Source: Acidimicrobium ferrooxidans DSM 10331 (lineage in GTDB: Bacteria > Actinomycetota > Acidimicrobiia > Acidimicrobiales > Acidimicrobiaceae). From it: a stretch of DNA of 64,000 nt. Both the position numbers and the translations under genes were made by a program. Shown piece after piece: positions 8,215 through 16,463 of this stretch (positions within the stretch are counted from its first letter, which is position 1; each line of letters begins with the position of its first letter). The stretch is taken from NCBI RefSeq assembly GCF_000023265.1, contig NC_013124.1, positions 806,001 to 870,000 of the forward strand, given 5' to 3'. Below the pieces are notes generated by a model. That model searched no databases. It had not been told where the DNA came from and saw nothing but the letters and a program-made list of their open reading frames with translations.

Positions 8215-9426
8215 GTGGCGCCGCTGACGAGCTGGATCGACACGGATCTCGAGCACGGCTACGGCCTCGACCACCTGCCGCTGGGGGTGGACGCCGAGGG
8301 CGTGGTGGTGCGCATCGGGGATGTCGCCCTACGGCTCGCGCCGCTCGTCGACGACGGGTTGCTGAGGAGCGTGTCGCACGGGCTCGTTGCTGCACGGACG
8401 CTCGGTCCGCTCTTTGCGGCCGGCTCGGCCACCATGGCGCGACTGCGAGACGAGATCGTGGTCCTCGCGAGCGGACGCCCGGACGACGCCGTCGCACGTC
8501 GGTTGGTCTCGATCGATGCGCTCGAGCTCTCTGTGCCGATACGACCACGCACCTACGTCGACTTCTACGCGTCCGAGGCCCACGCCACGAACGCCGGCAG
8601 GATCTTCCGTCCCGACGGGGATCCGCTGCCGGCTGCGTGGCGTCGGCTCCCGATCGGCTACCACGGCCGTGCGTCCACCGTCGTCGTGTCAGGCACCCCC
8701 ATCGTGCGCCCCTGGGGTCTGCGCCGCGAGGGCGAGGGTGTCGTGCTCGGGCCGAGCGCGATGCTCGATCTCGAGGCCGAGGTGGGATTCGTCGTCGGAC
8801 GCGCGAGCGAGCGTGGTCGGCCAGTGTCGGCCGGCGCGTTCGCGGAGATGGTCGGCGGCGTCGTGCTCGCGAACGACTGGAGCGCTCGCGACATCCAGGC
8901 GCTCGAGTCGTTCCCGCTCGGCCCCTTCGCCGGCAAGTCGTTCGCCACCAGCATTAGCGCCTGGGTCACCCCACTCTCGGCACTCGACGCAGCGCGGGTG
9001 ACGCCGCCGGTGCAAGATCCGGCACCGAGTGCCAACCTCGTCGATCCGGACCCATGGTGCCTCGATCTTCGGCTCGAGCTTCGCCTCAATGGAACCGTCC
9101 TCACGCGTCCGCCGGCCGCCACGACCTACTGGACCCCGGGCCAGCTCCTTGCACACCTCACCGACAACGGTGCACCCGTCGAGCCGGAGGATCTCTTCTG
9201 CTCTGGGACGGTGTCGGGCGCGGCGCCCGACGAGGTCGGTTCGCTGCTCGAGCTCACCTGGGGTGGGACGCGGCCCGTGCGCCTCGATGACGGGCACATG
9301 CGTACCTGGCTCGTCGACGGCGACGAGGTCACCATCACGGCCACGGCACCGGCCCTCGACGGCGGCTTCATCCGACTCGGCGAGGTGACGGGCCGGGTGG
9401 TCTCGGCCATCGCGTCGCCTTGGTGA
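8215..9426 (+). CDS. fahA: Fumarylacetoacetase
   Basis: Hydrolyses fumarylacetoacetate to fumarate and acetoacetate, the last step of tyrosine/homogentisate breakdown. The 403-residue product follows the family closely: YVDFYASEAHATNAG (metal-binding and catalytic His region), LPIGYHGRASTVVVSGTPI, VLANDWSARDIQ, GPFAGKSFATSIS and GTVSGAAPDEVGSLLEL. The start is GTG at 8215 behind a promoter-like TAGAGT. It stands between the two cobalamin arms and 9 kb from homogentisate dioxygenase; the maleylacetoacetate isomerase that should act between them is not in the window. Confidence 0.93.
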   Translation: MAPLTSWIDTDLEHGYGLDHLPLGVDAEGVVVRIGDVALRLAPLVDDGLLRSVSHGLVAARTLGPLFAAGSATMARLRDEIVVLASGRPDDAVARRLVSIDALELSVPIRPRTYVDFYASEAHATNAGRIFRPDGDPLPAAWRRLPIGYHGRASTVVVSGTPIVRPWGLRREGEGVVLGPSAMLDLEAEVGFVVGRASERGRPVSAGAFAEMVGGVVLANDWSARDIQALESFPLGPFAGKSFATSISAWVTPLSALDAARVTPPVQDPAPSANLVDPDPWCLDLRLELRLNGTVLTRPPAATTYWTPGQLLAHLTDNGAPVEPEDLFCSGTVSGAAPDEVGSLLELTWGGTRPVRLDDGHMRTWLVDGDEVTITATAPALDGGFIRLGEVTGRVVSAIASPW

Positions 9427-9467
9427 GTGGCTCTCGGGACTCGCTGCTGGCGGCGGAGCTCGCGCAT

Positions 9468-9473
9468 TAGGCT
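9468..9473 (+). promoter_or_regulatory. Candidate -10 (TAGGCT), leaderless, for cobO
   Basis: TAGGCT is followed by 7 nt and then the GTG at 9481. There is no Shine-Dalgarno in the 7-nt interval. It would start the plus-strand cobalamin operon. Confidence 0.55.
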
Positions 9474-9480
9474 CGCCCGC

Positions 9481-10002
9481 GTGCCTGTTCCATCGCGCTT
9501 GCTGGTCAACACCGGAGATGGCAAGGGGAAGTCGTCTGCCGCGTTCGGGGTCATGGGTCGTGCATGGGCGCGCGGCTGGACGGTGCTCGTCGTCCAGTTC
9601 TTGAAGAGCGGGACCTGGAAGGTCGGCGAGCGCAAGCTCGCCGAGCATCTCGGCATCGAGTTCTACGCACTCGGGGACGGCTTCACCTGGGAGTCGACGG
9701 ACCTCGAGCGTACTGCGGAACTGGGGCGCGAGGCCTGGGCATTCGCGGCCGAGCGCCTCGCGAGTGGTGCCTACGACCTCGTGATCCTCGATGAGCTCAC
9801 CTATCCGGTGCGCTACGGCTGGGTGAGCGAGGATGCGGTGGTGGAGGCGTTGCGCTCGCGTCCTTCCCGTACCAACGTGATCGTCACCGGGCGGGGGGCG
9901 CCCGAGGGCGTGGTCGAGCTCGCCGACACCGTGACCGAGATGCGCAAGGTCAAGCACGCCTACGACCAGGGGATTCGTGCGCGCAAGGGGATCGAGTACT
10001 GA
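9481..10002 (+). CDS. cobO: Cob(I)yrinic acid a,c-diamide adenosyltransferase
   Basis: Transfers the 5'-deoxyadenosyl group of ATP to reduced corrinoid (CobA/CobO/BtuR family). The product has 173 residues. The N-terminal P-loop variant NTGDGKGKSSAAFG (residues 10-23) binds ATP; DLVILDELTYPVRYGW and NVIVTGRGAPEGVVELAD are family hallmarks. I start at GTG 9481 rather than the upstream frame opening because it follows a TAGGCT hexamer by 7 nt and matches the usual N-terminus. The stop overlaps the predicted start of cobB. First gene of the plus-strand cobalamin operon. Confidence 0.93.
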   Translation: MPVPSRLLVNTGDGKGKSSAAFGVMGRAWARGWTVLVVQFLKSGTWKVGERKLAEHLGIEFYALGDGFTWESTDLERTAELGREAWAFAAERLASGAYDLVILDELTYPVRYGWVSEDAVVEALRSRPSRTNVIVTGRGAPEGVVELADTVTEMRKVKHAYDQGIRARKGIEY

Positions 10003-11324
10003 CCCGGGGCCTCATCGTCGGCGCCGCACGCTCGGGCGCGGGCAAGACCGCGGTCACGCTCGGGCTCGTCGCAGCGCTGCGCGCGCGGGGCCTGCGCGTC
10101 GGGGTGGCCAAGGCGGGTCCCGACTACCTCGACACACGCTTGTTAGGTCGAGCCGCTCGCCGTCCGGCGTTCAACCTCGACGCGTTCCTGACCGGTCGTG
10201 ACGGGCCGGCGCGTTCGCTCGCGTTGGCGGCGCGAGGTGCCGATGTCGTGATCGCCGAGGGTGCGATGGGGCTGCTCGACGGCGCGCCGACCGCCAGCAC
10301 GCCACCCGTCGCCTCGAGCGCACACCTCGCGCGCACGCTGGGACTGGGGCTCGTCTTGGTCCTCGATGCGACCTCAACGGCGCAGACGGTGGGGGCGGTC
10401 GCGCTCGGTCTGGCGACGGCGTCTGGCGTCGCACCGCTCGGTGTCATCGCGAACCGGGTGCGCTCGGCGCACCATGGGGACCTCGTAGCTGAAGGTCTTG
10501 CTCGTGTCGGTATCGCGCTCCTCGGTCACATCGCCGAGGGAGCGCTCGACGGTCTTGCGCAGCGACACCTCGGCCTCGTCGACCCGAGTGAGCTCGACGG
10601 GTTCGATGCGTGGCTCGAGCGTGCTCGGTACGTGGTGGAGGAGTCGGTCGACCTCGAAGCCCTGGTGCGTCGGGCGCCTGAGCTCCGCCTGGTCGACCCC
10701 GAACTCGGCGAGGCGCGGTCCCGGGTGCCGGTCGCACTCTCCGTGGGGCCGAGCGCGCGCTTTCGCTACGAGGAGAACCTGCTCAGGCTGGAGGCAGCGG
10801 GAGCTGAGCTGCTCCCGTTCGATCCGCTCGAGGAGGTCCCCGACCCACACGCACGGCTGCTGTGGCTTCATGGCGGCTATCCAGAGCATTACCAGGCGGC
10901 GCTCGCCGACAACGGGCCGCTGTGGCCGGCGCTGCGTCGGGCGGCGAACGAGATCACGGTGATCGCCGAGTGCGGTGGGTATGCGCTGCTCGCACGCTCG
11001 CTCGAGGGTTCTCAGATGGCAGGTGTCGTGCCCGTCGCCATGCGGTTGGGCTCGCGTCCGGTCCTCGGCTATCGGTCGGCTCGCCTGGTTGACGGTCCTT
11101 TCGGGGCTCGGTCGCTGCCGGCTCACGAGTTCCACTACCTGGTACCGGAGGACGACCCAGGTGAGATCGACGTCGTGGACGCCCGAGGCGAGCCGCGCCC
11201 AGGCGGGGTGGTGAGCCCGAGGCTCCTGGCGAGCTTCCTGCACTTCCACCTCGGTGTGGACCCGGGGCTTGCGGGCGATCTGCTGCGTCGTGCCGGCGGG
11301 GGTGGGTCGTCCGAGACGGCGTAG
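9999..11324 (+). CDS. cobB: Cobyrinic acid a,c-diamide synthase, apparent CTG start
   Basis: CobB/CbiA amidates the a and c side chains using glutamine and ATP. The N-terminal dethiobiotin-synthetase-like domain has the P-loop GAARSGAGKT and KAGPDYLDT; the C-terminal class I glutamine amidotransferase domain has LHGGYPEHY and the nucleophile C325 in ECGGY. The first ATG/GTG/TTG in frame is GTG 10104, which would remove the P-loop. A CTG at 9999 overlaps the cobO stop and has AAGGGG 8 nt upstream, giving 441 residues of normal length. The CTG is inferred but is the only start I see that keeps the ATP site. Followed by cobM with a 10-bp gap. Confidence 0.85.
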   Translation: MTRGLIVGAARSGAGKTAVTLGLVAALRARGLRVGVAKAGPDYLDTRLLGRAARRPAFNLDAFLTGRDGPARSLALAARGADVVIAEGAMGLLDGAPTASTPPVASSAHLARTLGLGLVLVLDATSTAQTVGAVALGLATASGVAPLGVIANRVRSAHHGDLVAEGLARVGIALLGHIAEGALDGLAQRHLGLVDPSELDGFDAWLERARYVVEESVDLEALVRRAPELRLVDPELGEARSRVPVALSVGPSARFRYEENLLRLEAAGAELLPFDPLEEVPDPHARLLWLHGGYPEHYQAALADNGPLWPALRRAANEITVIAECGGYALLARSLEGSQMAGVVPVAMRLGSRPVLGYRSARLVDGPFGARSLPAHEFHYLVPEDDPGEIDVVDARGEPRPGGVVSPRLLASFLHFHLGVDPGLAGDLLRRAGGGGSSETA

Positions 11325-11327
11325 GAT
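11322..11327 (+). promoter_or_regulatory. Candidate -10 (TAGGAT) built on the cobB stop
   Basis: The TAG stop of cobB is the first half of TAGGAT, which lies 7 nt before the GTG at 11335. It could give an internal leaderless promoter for cobM onward. The overlap with a stop codon makes chance plausible. Confidence 0.3.
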
Positions 11328-11334
11328 GCGCCCC

Positions 11335-12156
11335 GTGAGTGGGCTCATCAGCTTCGTGGGTGCAGGGCCGGGCGCGTCCGATCTGTTGACGCTTCGTGCG
11401 GTTGAGCGCTTACGCGCAGCCGACATCGTCGTCTGGGCGTCGTCGCTGATCCCAGACGACGTCCTCGGCTTCTGTGCCCCTGGCGCACAGATCCACGATT
11501 CGGCCCTCATGACCTTGGAGGACGTGCTCGGCGTCTACGCGGCCAATCCCGAGGCGGCCATCGTCCGGCTCCACTCCGGCGATCCGTCGCTCTACGGGGC
11601 GATCCAAGAGCAGCTCGACTGGTGCATCGCCAATGATCGCGCCGTCGAGATCGTCCCTGGCGTTACGAGCGTTGCGGCGTGCGCCGCCGTGCTCGGACGC
11701 GAGCTCACCGTGCCCCAGGTCGCCCAGAGCGTCGTAATCACGAGGGTGGCGGCCCGTACGAGCGCCTCGATGCCCGAACGCGAGCGACTGCGGGCCTACG
11801 CGGCACTCGGTGGGACCCTGGCGATCCTGCTCTCGGGTGCGCATCCCGAGCGTGTGGTCGAGGAGCTGCTCGCGGAGGGTTCGGCCTTCACCGCGTCGAC
11901 GCCAGCGGCGGTCGTCGTGCGGGCGAGTTGGCCGGAGGAGCGCTTCGAGCGCACCACCATCGCAGGCATCCCGGAGGCCGTTCGCCGTCTCGGGGCATCG
12001 CGCAGCGTGACCATCGTCGTCGGGGATGCGCTCGTCGCGCCCGGAGCCCGATCGCACCTCTACGCACCTTCGTTCTCGCATCGTTTCCGAGCACGCTCGA
12101 CGGCGGGCACGACGCAGGGGCGCCCGCGGGCCCGCCTGCGTCGCTCCGTTCGGTGA
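11335..12156 (+). CDS. cobM: Precorrin-4/cobalt-precorrin-4 C11-methyltransferase
   Basis: SAM-dependent methyltransferase of the CobM/CbiF family, 273 residues from GTG 11335 (an ATG at 11326 would add three residues). It shows the family glycine-rich motif ISFVGAGPGASDLLTLRA, VRLHSGDPSLYGAIQEQ and EIVPGVTSVAACAAVLG that shape the SAM and tetrapyrrole pockets. The C-terminal ~25 residues are Arg-rich and probably disordered. Lies between cobB and cbiD, separated from cbiD by 7 bp. Confidence 0.92.
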   Translation: MSGLISFVGAGPGASDLLTLRAVERLRAADIVVWASSLIPDDVLGFCAPGAQIHDSALMTLEDVLGVYAANPEAAIVRLHSGDPSLYGAIQEQLDWCIANDRAVEIVPGVTSVAACAAVLGRELTVPQVAQSVVITRVAARTSASMPERERLRAYAALGGTLAILLSGAHPERVVEELLAEGSAFTASTPAAVVVRASWPEERFERTTIAGIPEAVRRLGASRSVTIVVGDALVAPGARSHLYAPSFSHRFRARSTAGTTQGRPRARLRRSVR

Positions 12157-12163
12157 GGGCGTC

Positions 12164-13225
12164 GTGCCAGGCCTGCGGACCGGGTTCACGACCGGTACCT
12201 GTGCGGCCGCGGCCGCCAAGGCAGCGGCCATTTGGCTCGTCCATCGTGAGCACGTCTCGCGCGTTGAGATCGCCCTGCCGACGGGGCGGCGAGTCGAGCT
12301 TCCGGTCGAGTGGGATGCGCTCGGGCGGGCCTACGTCGAGAAGGACGCAGGTGACGACCCTGACTGCACCCACGGGGCTCATGTGACGGTGTCGCTGACC
12401 CCGCTCGCCGAGGCACAGCTGCGCTTCGTGGCCGGTGAGGGTGTCGGCACGGTCACGCGCCCCGGTCTCGGGCTCGAGGTTGGTGAGCCGGCGATCAACC
12501 CGGTGCCGCGCCGCCAGATCACCGACGCCATTCGCGAGGTGACTGACGAGGGCTTCGCGGTCGTCGTCAGCGTTCCAGGTGGCGAGGCGATGGCCGAGCG
12601 GACGACGAACGCCCGCCTCGGCATCGTCGGTGGTATCTCGATCCTCGGCACGACGGGGATCGTGCGCCCGTTCTCCACGGCGTCGTATCGCGCAAGCGTC
12701 GTGCAGCAGATCGACGTGGCGGCCGCCGCCGGGCTTGGCGAGATGGTGCTCGCGACCGGTTCTCGCACGGAGGCGAGGGCCATGGCCGAGCGTTCCGATC
12801 TCGACCCGGTCGGCATCGTCGAGGTCGGTGACTTCACCGGCGTGGCGGTCCGACGGGCCGCCCACCACCACATGGACCCGATCACGTGGTATGCCATGGT
12901 GGGCAAGGTGACGAAGGTGGCCCAAGGTCTCATCATGACGCACTTCCACCGCGCCGACGTGGACACGTCGGTGCTGCGGGAGGCCGCGATCGCGGCGGGA
13001 GCTCCGGCGGCGGTGGTCGAGGCTGCGGATGCGACCAACACGGCTCGACACTTCTACGAGGTCTGTCGTGAACTCGGCGTGGTTGCGCCGCTCGAGCTGC
13101 TTGCCGAACGCGCGGCGGTCACGTTGTCCGAGGCGATCGGGGGCCGGGCCACGGTCGAGGTCGTGCTGTGCGACGTGGACGATGCCGCCGTCGTCGTGCG
13201 GCGTTCGGTGCCTGGCGAGCGATGA
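12164..13225 (+). CDS. cbiD: Cobalt-precorrin-5B C1-methyltransferase
   Basis: CbiD methylates C1 after ring contraction in the anaerobic cobalamin route. The 353-residue product starts near the diagnostic LRTGFTTGTCAAAAAKAAA and contains GGISILGTTGIVRPFS and the C-terminal DATNTARHFYEV. The GTG at 12164 gives the usual N-terminus; a GAGGGC stretch just upstream may serve as the ribosome site. The stop overlaps the cobL start as ATGA. Its presence, with CbiX and CbiG, argues for an early-cobalt route. Confidence 0.93.
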   Translation: MPGLRTGFTTGTCAAAAAKAAAIWLVHREHVSRVEIALPTGRRVELPVEWDALGRAYVEKDAGDDPDCTHGAHVTVSLTPLAEAQLRFVAGEGVGTVTRPGLGLEVGEPAINPVPRRQITDAIREVTDEGFAVVVSVPGGEAMAERTTNARLGIVGGISILGTTGIVRPFSTASYRASVVQQIDVAAAAGLGEMVLATGSRTEARAMAERSDLDPVGIVEVGDFTGVAVRRAAHHHMDPITWYAMVGKVTKVAQGLIMTHFHRADVDTSVLREAAIAAGAPAAVVEAADATNTARHFYEVCRELGVVAPLELLAERAAVTLSEAIGGRATVEVVLCDVDDAAVVVRRSVPGER

Positions 13226-14394
13226 GCGTCGTGGTCGGCTGGGTCGGTGACGACCCCTCGAACTTGACGGGTCGCCAGCTGGGCGCCCTCGAGCGCGCTC
13301 GTCTCGTCGTGGCGCCTCGACGGTTGCACGAGGTGCTCGGCTCACTCGCGCCGCAGGCGACGGTCATCGCTTATCCGACACCGATCACCGAGCTCGTCGA
13401 TCTCGTCCACGAGAACCCGGACGTGGTCGTGGTCGCGAGTGGGGACCCGGGATTCTTCGGCATCTCGCGCGTGCTCGCCGATGCGGGCCTCGACCTCGAG
13501 ATCCTGCCCGGACCGACGACCGCAGCCGTCGCGGCGGCGCGGCTCGGGCGCTCCTGGGAGGGCGCGAGCGTGGTGTCGTTCGTCGGTCGTGACCATGACG
13601 TGGCCCTCCAGGTCCTCGACGAGGTGCTCGCTGGTGACGGTCCGGTGATCGCGCTCTTGTGTCCCGGCCAGGCACTCGTCGACCTCGCGAATGCTGTGGC
13701 GGCTTCGGGTCGACGGTCCTGGCTCGCCGTTGCCCTCGGGACGGCAGAGGAGGTCCTCGACGAGGCGTGGCAGGCCCGCTCCGAGGCGCCGCGTGTGCCG
13801 AGTCTGCTGTGGATCGATGGAGCTCTCTCGCGCCGTGAGGTGGTCCATCGGATGCGCGGTCTCGACGTCTTCGCCGATCGACCTCGAGACTCGGACGGCG
13901 TCTTCACGAGTCTCGAGGTACGCCTCGTCGCGGTCGCACGACTCGCTCCGGATCGACTCCCACCGGGCGCGCGGGTGCTCGAGGTCGGCGCGGGCACGGG
14001 ATACGTGGGTCTCACCCTGTGGCGCCTACGTCCCGACATCACCATCGTGCAGCTCGAGCCCCGCGCGGAGCGTGCGGCTCGAGCACGCGAGCATGCGCGA
14101 GCGTTGGGTGCGCGTGTCGAGGTTCTCGAGGCACGCGTCGAAGAGCATGCTCCCGAGGGCGACTACGACGCCGCCTTCGTCGGCGGTGGCGGGCCGCGTG
14201 CGCTGCGAGCGACGCTCGATCGCGTCCGAGGTGGGGGTCGCGTCGTCGCCACGTTCGTCGATCCCGGACGAGCCGCGGTCGCCCGAGAGCTGCTCGGCAA
14301 CCTCGAACTCATCGAGGTCGCGGACGCGTCTCCTGTCGCGCCGGAAGGGGTCCGCTTCGTTCCCCGTAGTCCGATCTTCCTCGCGTGGAGGTAG
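13222..14394 (+). CDS. cobL: Precorrin-6Y C5,15-methyltransferase, CbiE-CbiT fusion
   Basis: Bifunctional enzyme that methylates C5 and C15 and decarboxylates the C12 acetate. Residues 1 to about 200 are the CbiE methyltransferase (VVVASGDPGFFGISRVL, EILPGPTTAAVAAARLG); about 210-390 are the CbiT Rossmann methyltransferase (VLEVGAGTGYVGLTLWRL, DAAFVGGGGPRALRATLDR). Length 390 matches CobL-type fusions. The ATG at 13222 overlaps the cbiD stop. Last gene of this arm; the next 560 bp hold no gene I recognise. Confidence 0.93.
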   Translation: MSVVVGWVGDDPSNLTGRQLGALERARLVVAPRRLHEVLGSLAPQATVIAYPTPITELVDLVHENPDVVVVASGDPGFFGISRVLADAGLDLEILPGPTTAAVAAARLGRSWEGASVVSFVGRDHDVALQVLDEVLAGDGPVIALLCPGQALVDLANAVAASGRRSWLAVALGTAEEVLDEAWQARSEAPRVPSLLWIDGALSRREVVHRMRGLDVFADRPRDSDGVFTSLEVRLVAVARLAPDRLPPGARVLEVGAGTGYVGLTLWRLRPDITIVQLEPRAERAARAREHARALGARVEVLEARVEEHAPEGDYDAAFVGGGGPRALRATLDRVRGGGRVVATFVDPGRAAVARELLGNLELIEVADASPVAPEGVRFVPRSPIFLAWR

Positions 14395-14954
14395 GAGTCG
14401 GGGGAGCTGGCTCGAGGGCCGACCGTGCGAGCTCGTACAGTGATGGATCGTTGCCCGCGCTCGATGGATCGTGGCTCTCGCGGTTCGACGACGAGCCGGC
14501 GCGCGGAGGCCCGTGCCGGGCTGAGGGAGCGGTCCTCGCTCAGGTAGCCGTTGTGGGTGCTGCCACGGTCGGGCGTGGCCGGTGACCCCTCCAGCGAATG
14601 TTGACGGGGGTCAGAGGGAGCTGGGCACGCGCGTCCGCTCCGGCACGGTGTCGACAGGCACGGCCGAACGGTGGTGGGGCTGGAAGCGAGTCTCGTCGCT
14701 CCTCTCTCGCGCGGCAACGATGCCAACGGATCGATCGGGTCCGAGACCTCTGGCGAGGCTTCGTACCGGCGCGACAACCGTGCCGCTACGCGGCTCGCTG
14801 GGGGGGACCGGGGAGGTAGCGATGCGTCACAGTGGCTCGAGCACGACGCCTGCGTAAGGTGGGGCTTGCCGAATGCCGATAGACAGTGGGTCCTCGGCGG
14901 ACTCGCGGATCAGGGGTGCGGGTGCGGTTGCGAGGTGCCGGAGGAGGTGCGCAC
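14395..14954. other. 560-bp intergenic region without a recognised gene
   Basis: I see no convincing coding frame; the open frames lack homology I recognise and have weak starts. A TAAGGT at 14855-14860 could be a -10 for the lipoprotein, leaving a leader of about 90 nt that ends in a strong Shine-Dalgarno (GGAGGAGGTG). No riboswitch consensus was recognised. Confidence 0.5.
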
Positions 14955-15617
14955 ATGACGTCGTGGTACGGGCGGAGTCGGTTGCACGCTGGGATATTGG
15001 TCGCGGTCGCGGGGATCGGGCTCGCCGCTTGCGGACAGGCGACCTCGTCGACGCATTCCACGAGCTCGTCTCGCTCGTCGTCGACTCCGAAGCGTTCCTC
15101 CTCGCAGACTTCGTCCACTCGCTCATCGTCCGGGTCGTCATCGACCCCCGCAGCGGTCGCCCCATGCGATACGGCGGCGTTGTCCGCGTCACTCGGCCAA
15201 CCAAGTGGGGCGGCGGGAACGACCTACTATCCGCTCCTCCTGACGAACGTGTCGTCGCGGTCGTGCACGCTCTACGGCTACCCGGGGGTGTCGCTCGTCG
15301 TGTCGGCGAGTGGTTCGCAGGTGGGCCGATCAGCCAGCCGCGTCGCGGGGAGCGAGCAGACGGCGACGCTCGAGCCAGGACAGTCCGCGCAGGCCATCCT
15401 CGGCATCGAAGTCGCGCAGAACTACCCGACCTCGACGTGCCAGCCAACCAAGGTCGGAGGCGTTCGCGTCTACCCCCCGGATCAGACGACTGCACTGTAC
15501 GTATCGGCGCCTGAGCTCTATGGATGCGCCAACCGCTCAGTCGACCTGCTGACCATCGAACCGCTGACACGGGCCCAATCCGGTACCGGCAGTGGTTCGG
15601 GGGGTGCGACGTCCTGA
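14955..15617 (+). CDS. Secreted lipoprotein with DUF4232-like domain
   Basis: A 220-residue exported lipoprotein of unknown function. Residues 1-26 are a signal peptide with a hydrophobic core and the lipobox LAAC (cleavage before C26). Residues about 29-68 are a Ser/Thr-rich linker of the kind that spans the cell wall. The rest resembles DUF4232: CDTAALSASLG, then YYPLLLTNVSSRSCTLYGYPGVSLVV, with several Cys that could form disulfides outside the cell. GGAGGAGGTG 4 nt before the ATG fixes the start. It has no operon partner, and decayed insertion sequences follow it. Confidence 0.82.
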   Translation: MTSWYGRSRLHAGILVAVAGIGLAACGQATSSTHSTSSSRSSSTPKRSSSQTSSTRSSSGSSSTPAAVAPCDTAALSASLGQPSGAAGTTYYPLLLTNVSSRSCTLYGYPGVSLVVSASGSQVGRSASRVAGSEQTATLEPGQSAQAILGIEVAQNYPTSTCQPTKVGGVRVYPPDQTTALYVSAPELYGCANRSVDLLTIEPLTRAQSGTGSGSGGATS

Positions 15618-15722
15618 AGCGTCGGGATGGGGCAACAGACGTGGTGGAGAGGGGTCGCGAACTGCTCCAACAGAAGTCCGTGCAACCCATGCGTACGCAG
15701 AGTCGAGTGCGAGCGTGGCCCT

Positions 15723-15773
15723 GTGAACCTGACCGAGTGGGCACGTCGCCAGGGGATCCACCCGCAGACCGCC
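15723..15773 (+). pseudogene. Fragment of an IS607-type resolvase
   Basis: GTG at 15723 opens VNLTEWARRQGIHPQTA, which matches the N-terminal MerR-like DNA-binding segment of IS607-family serine recombinases. The match stops after HPQTA; the expected YRW continuation and the catalytic domain are missing. Only about 17 codons survive, so this is a scar of a former IS607-like element. Confidence 0.65.
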
Positions 15774-15862
15774 TCCACTGGATCCATGCTGGTGGCTAGC
15801 TCCCTGCAACGAGACCCCCCGCTCTGTGAGGAGCCCGACCAGCATGGACAGGCGGAGGGAGC

Positions 15863-16240
15863 GCACATGAAGGGCACGAACGCCACACCTCGGAGCAGAT
15901 CCTCCGGAGGCTGGCCGAAGGGGGACGAGAGCCAACGAGGGGCCACGGTCGCCGAGGTCGCTCGCGCCCTCGCACATCACCGAGACGACCTGGCAGCGGC
16001 TGGAAGCAGACCGACGGCCCCATGAAGGGGCCCGACGTGAAGAGGGTGAAGGAGCTCTCGGCCGAGAACCGGCGCCCGAAGAAGCTGGTGGCTGATCTCG
16101 CCCTCGACAACGACAGCTCTGAGGAGCTGGCCGAGGGAAACGTCTGACCCCGGACCGCCAGCGGGGAGCCGTGCACCTACTCCGCCAGCGGTTCGCAGGT
16201 CACCTGAGCGACAGCGTGCGAGGCGCAGGTCGGGCGGGCC
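15863..16240 (+). pseudogene. Decayed IS3-family transposase (orfA and start of orfB)
   Basis: Pieces of IS3-type OrfA appear in three frames: HERHTSEQILRRLAEG from 15875, then GATVAEVARAL after a shift in a run of five G near 15920, then ITETTWQRL from 15976, and finally MKGPDVKRVKELSAENRR with KKLVADLALDN from 16022 to a stop at 16145-16147. That is at least three frameshifts. OrfB begins in the overlapping frame at 16144 as LTPDRQRGAVHLLRQRF and decays within about 60 bp. The -1 frame relation of orfA and orfB is the normal IS3 arrangement. I could not define terminal repeats. Confidence 0.75.
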
Positions 16241-16463
16241 ACCTGACTGCACCTTCTCACAGCCTCGGCCAAGCGTTGGAAGGCTGCTACGGTCGAGAGC
16301 ATCGGCGCCCAACGGGACCAGCGAGCGGACGTGCGCGAACGTGGTCTCGCGGGGAAGGCGGACGTGGTTCTGGAGCCGGCCAGCGACACCACGGTCTCGG
16401 GCGTGACCCAGGTCGGCAGCTGCCTCCGGCGTTCGACTCGACTGCCTGGTTAGAGTGCTTCCT
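16241..16463. other. Non-coding stretch between IS remnant and M13 peptidase
   Basis: No recognisable gene. It probably contains further decayed insertion-sequence DNA plus the peptidase promoter at its right end. Confidence 0.5.
16451..16456 (+). promoter_or_regulatory. Candidate -10 (TAGAGT), leaderless, for the M13 peptidase
   Basis: TAGAGT is followed by 7 nt (GCTTCCT) and then the ATG at 16464, with no Shine-Dalgarno. Confidence 0.55.

Noticed and set aside
15627-16025. 132-codon plus-strand frame as an intact gene
   Set aside because: It is a chance joining of an IS607 resolvase scar and part of a frameshifted IS3 orfA.
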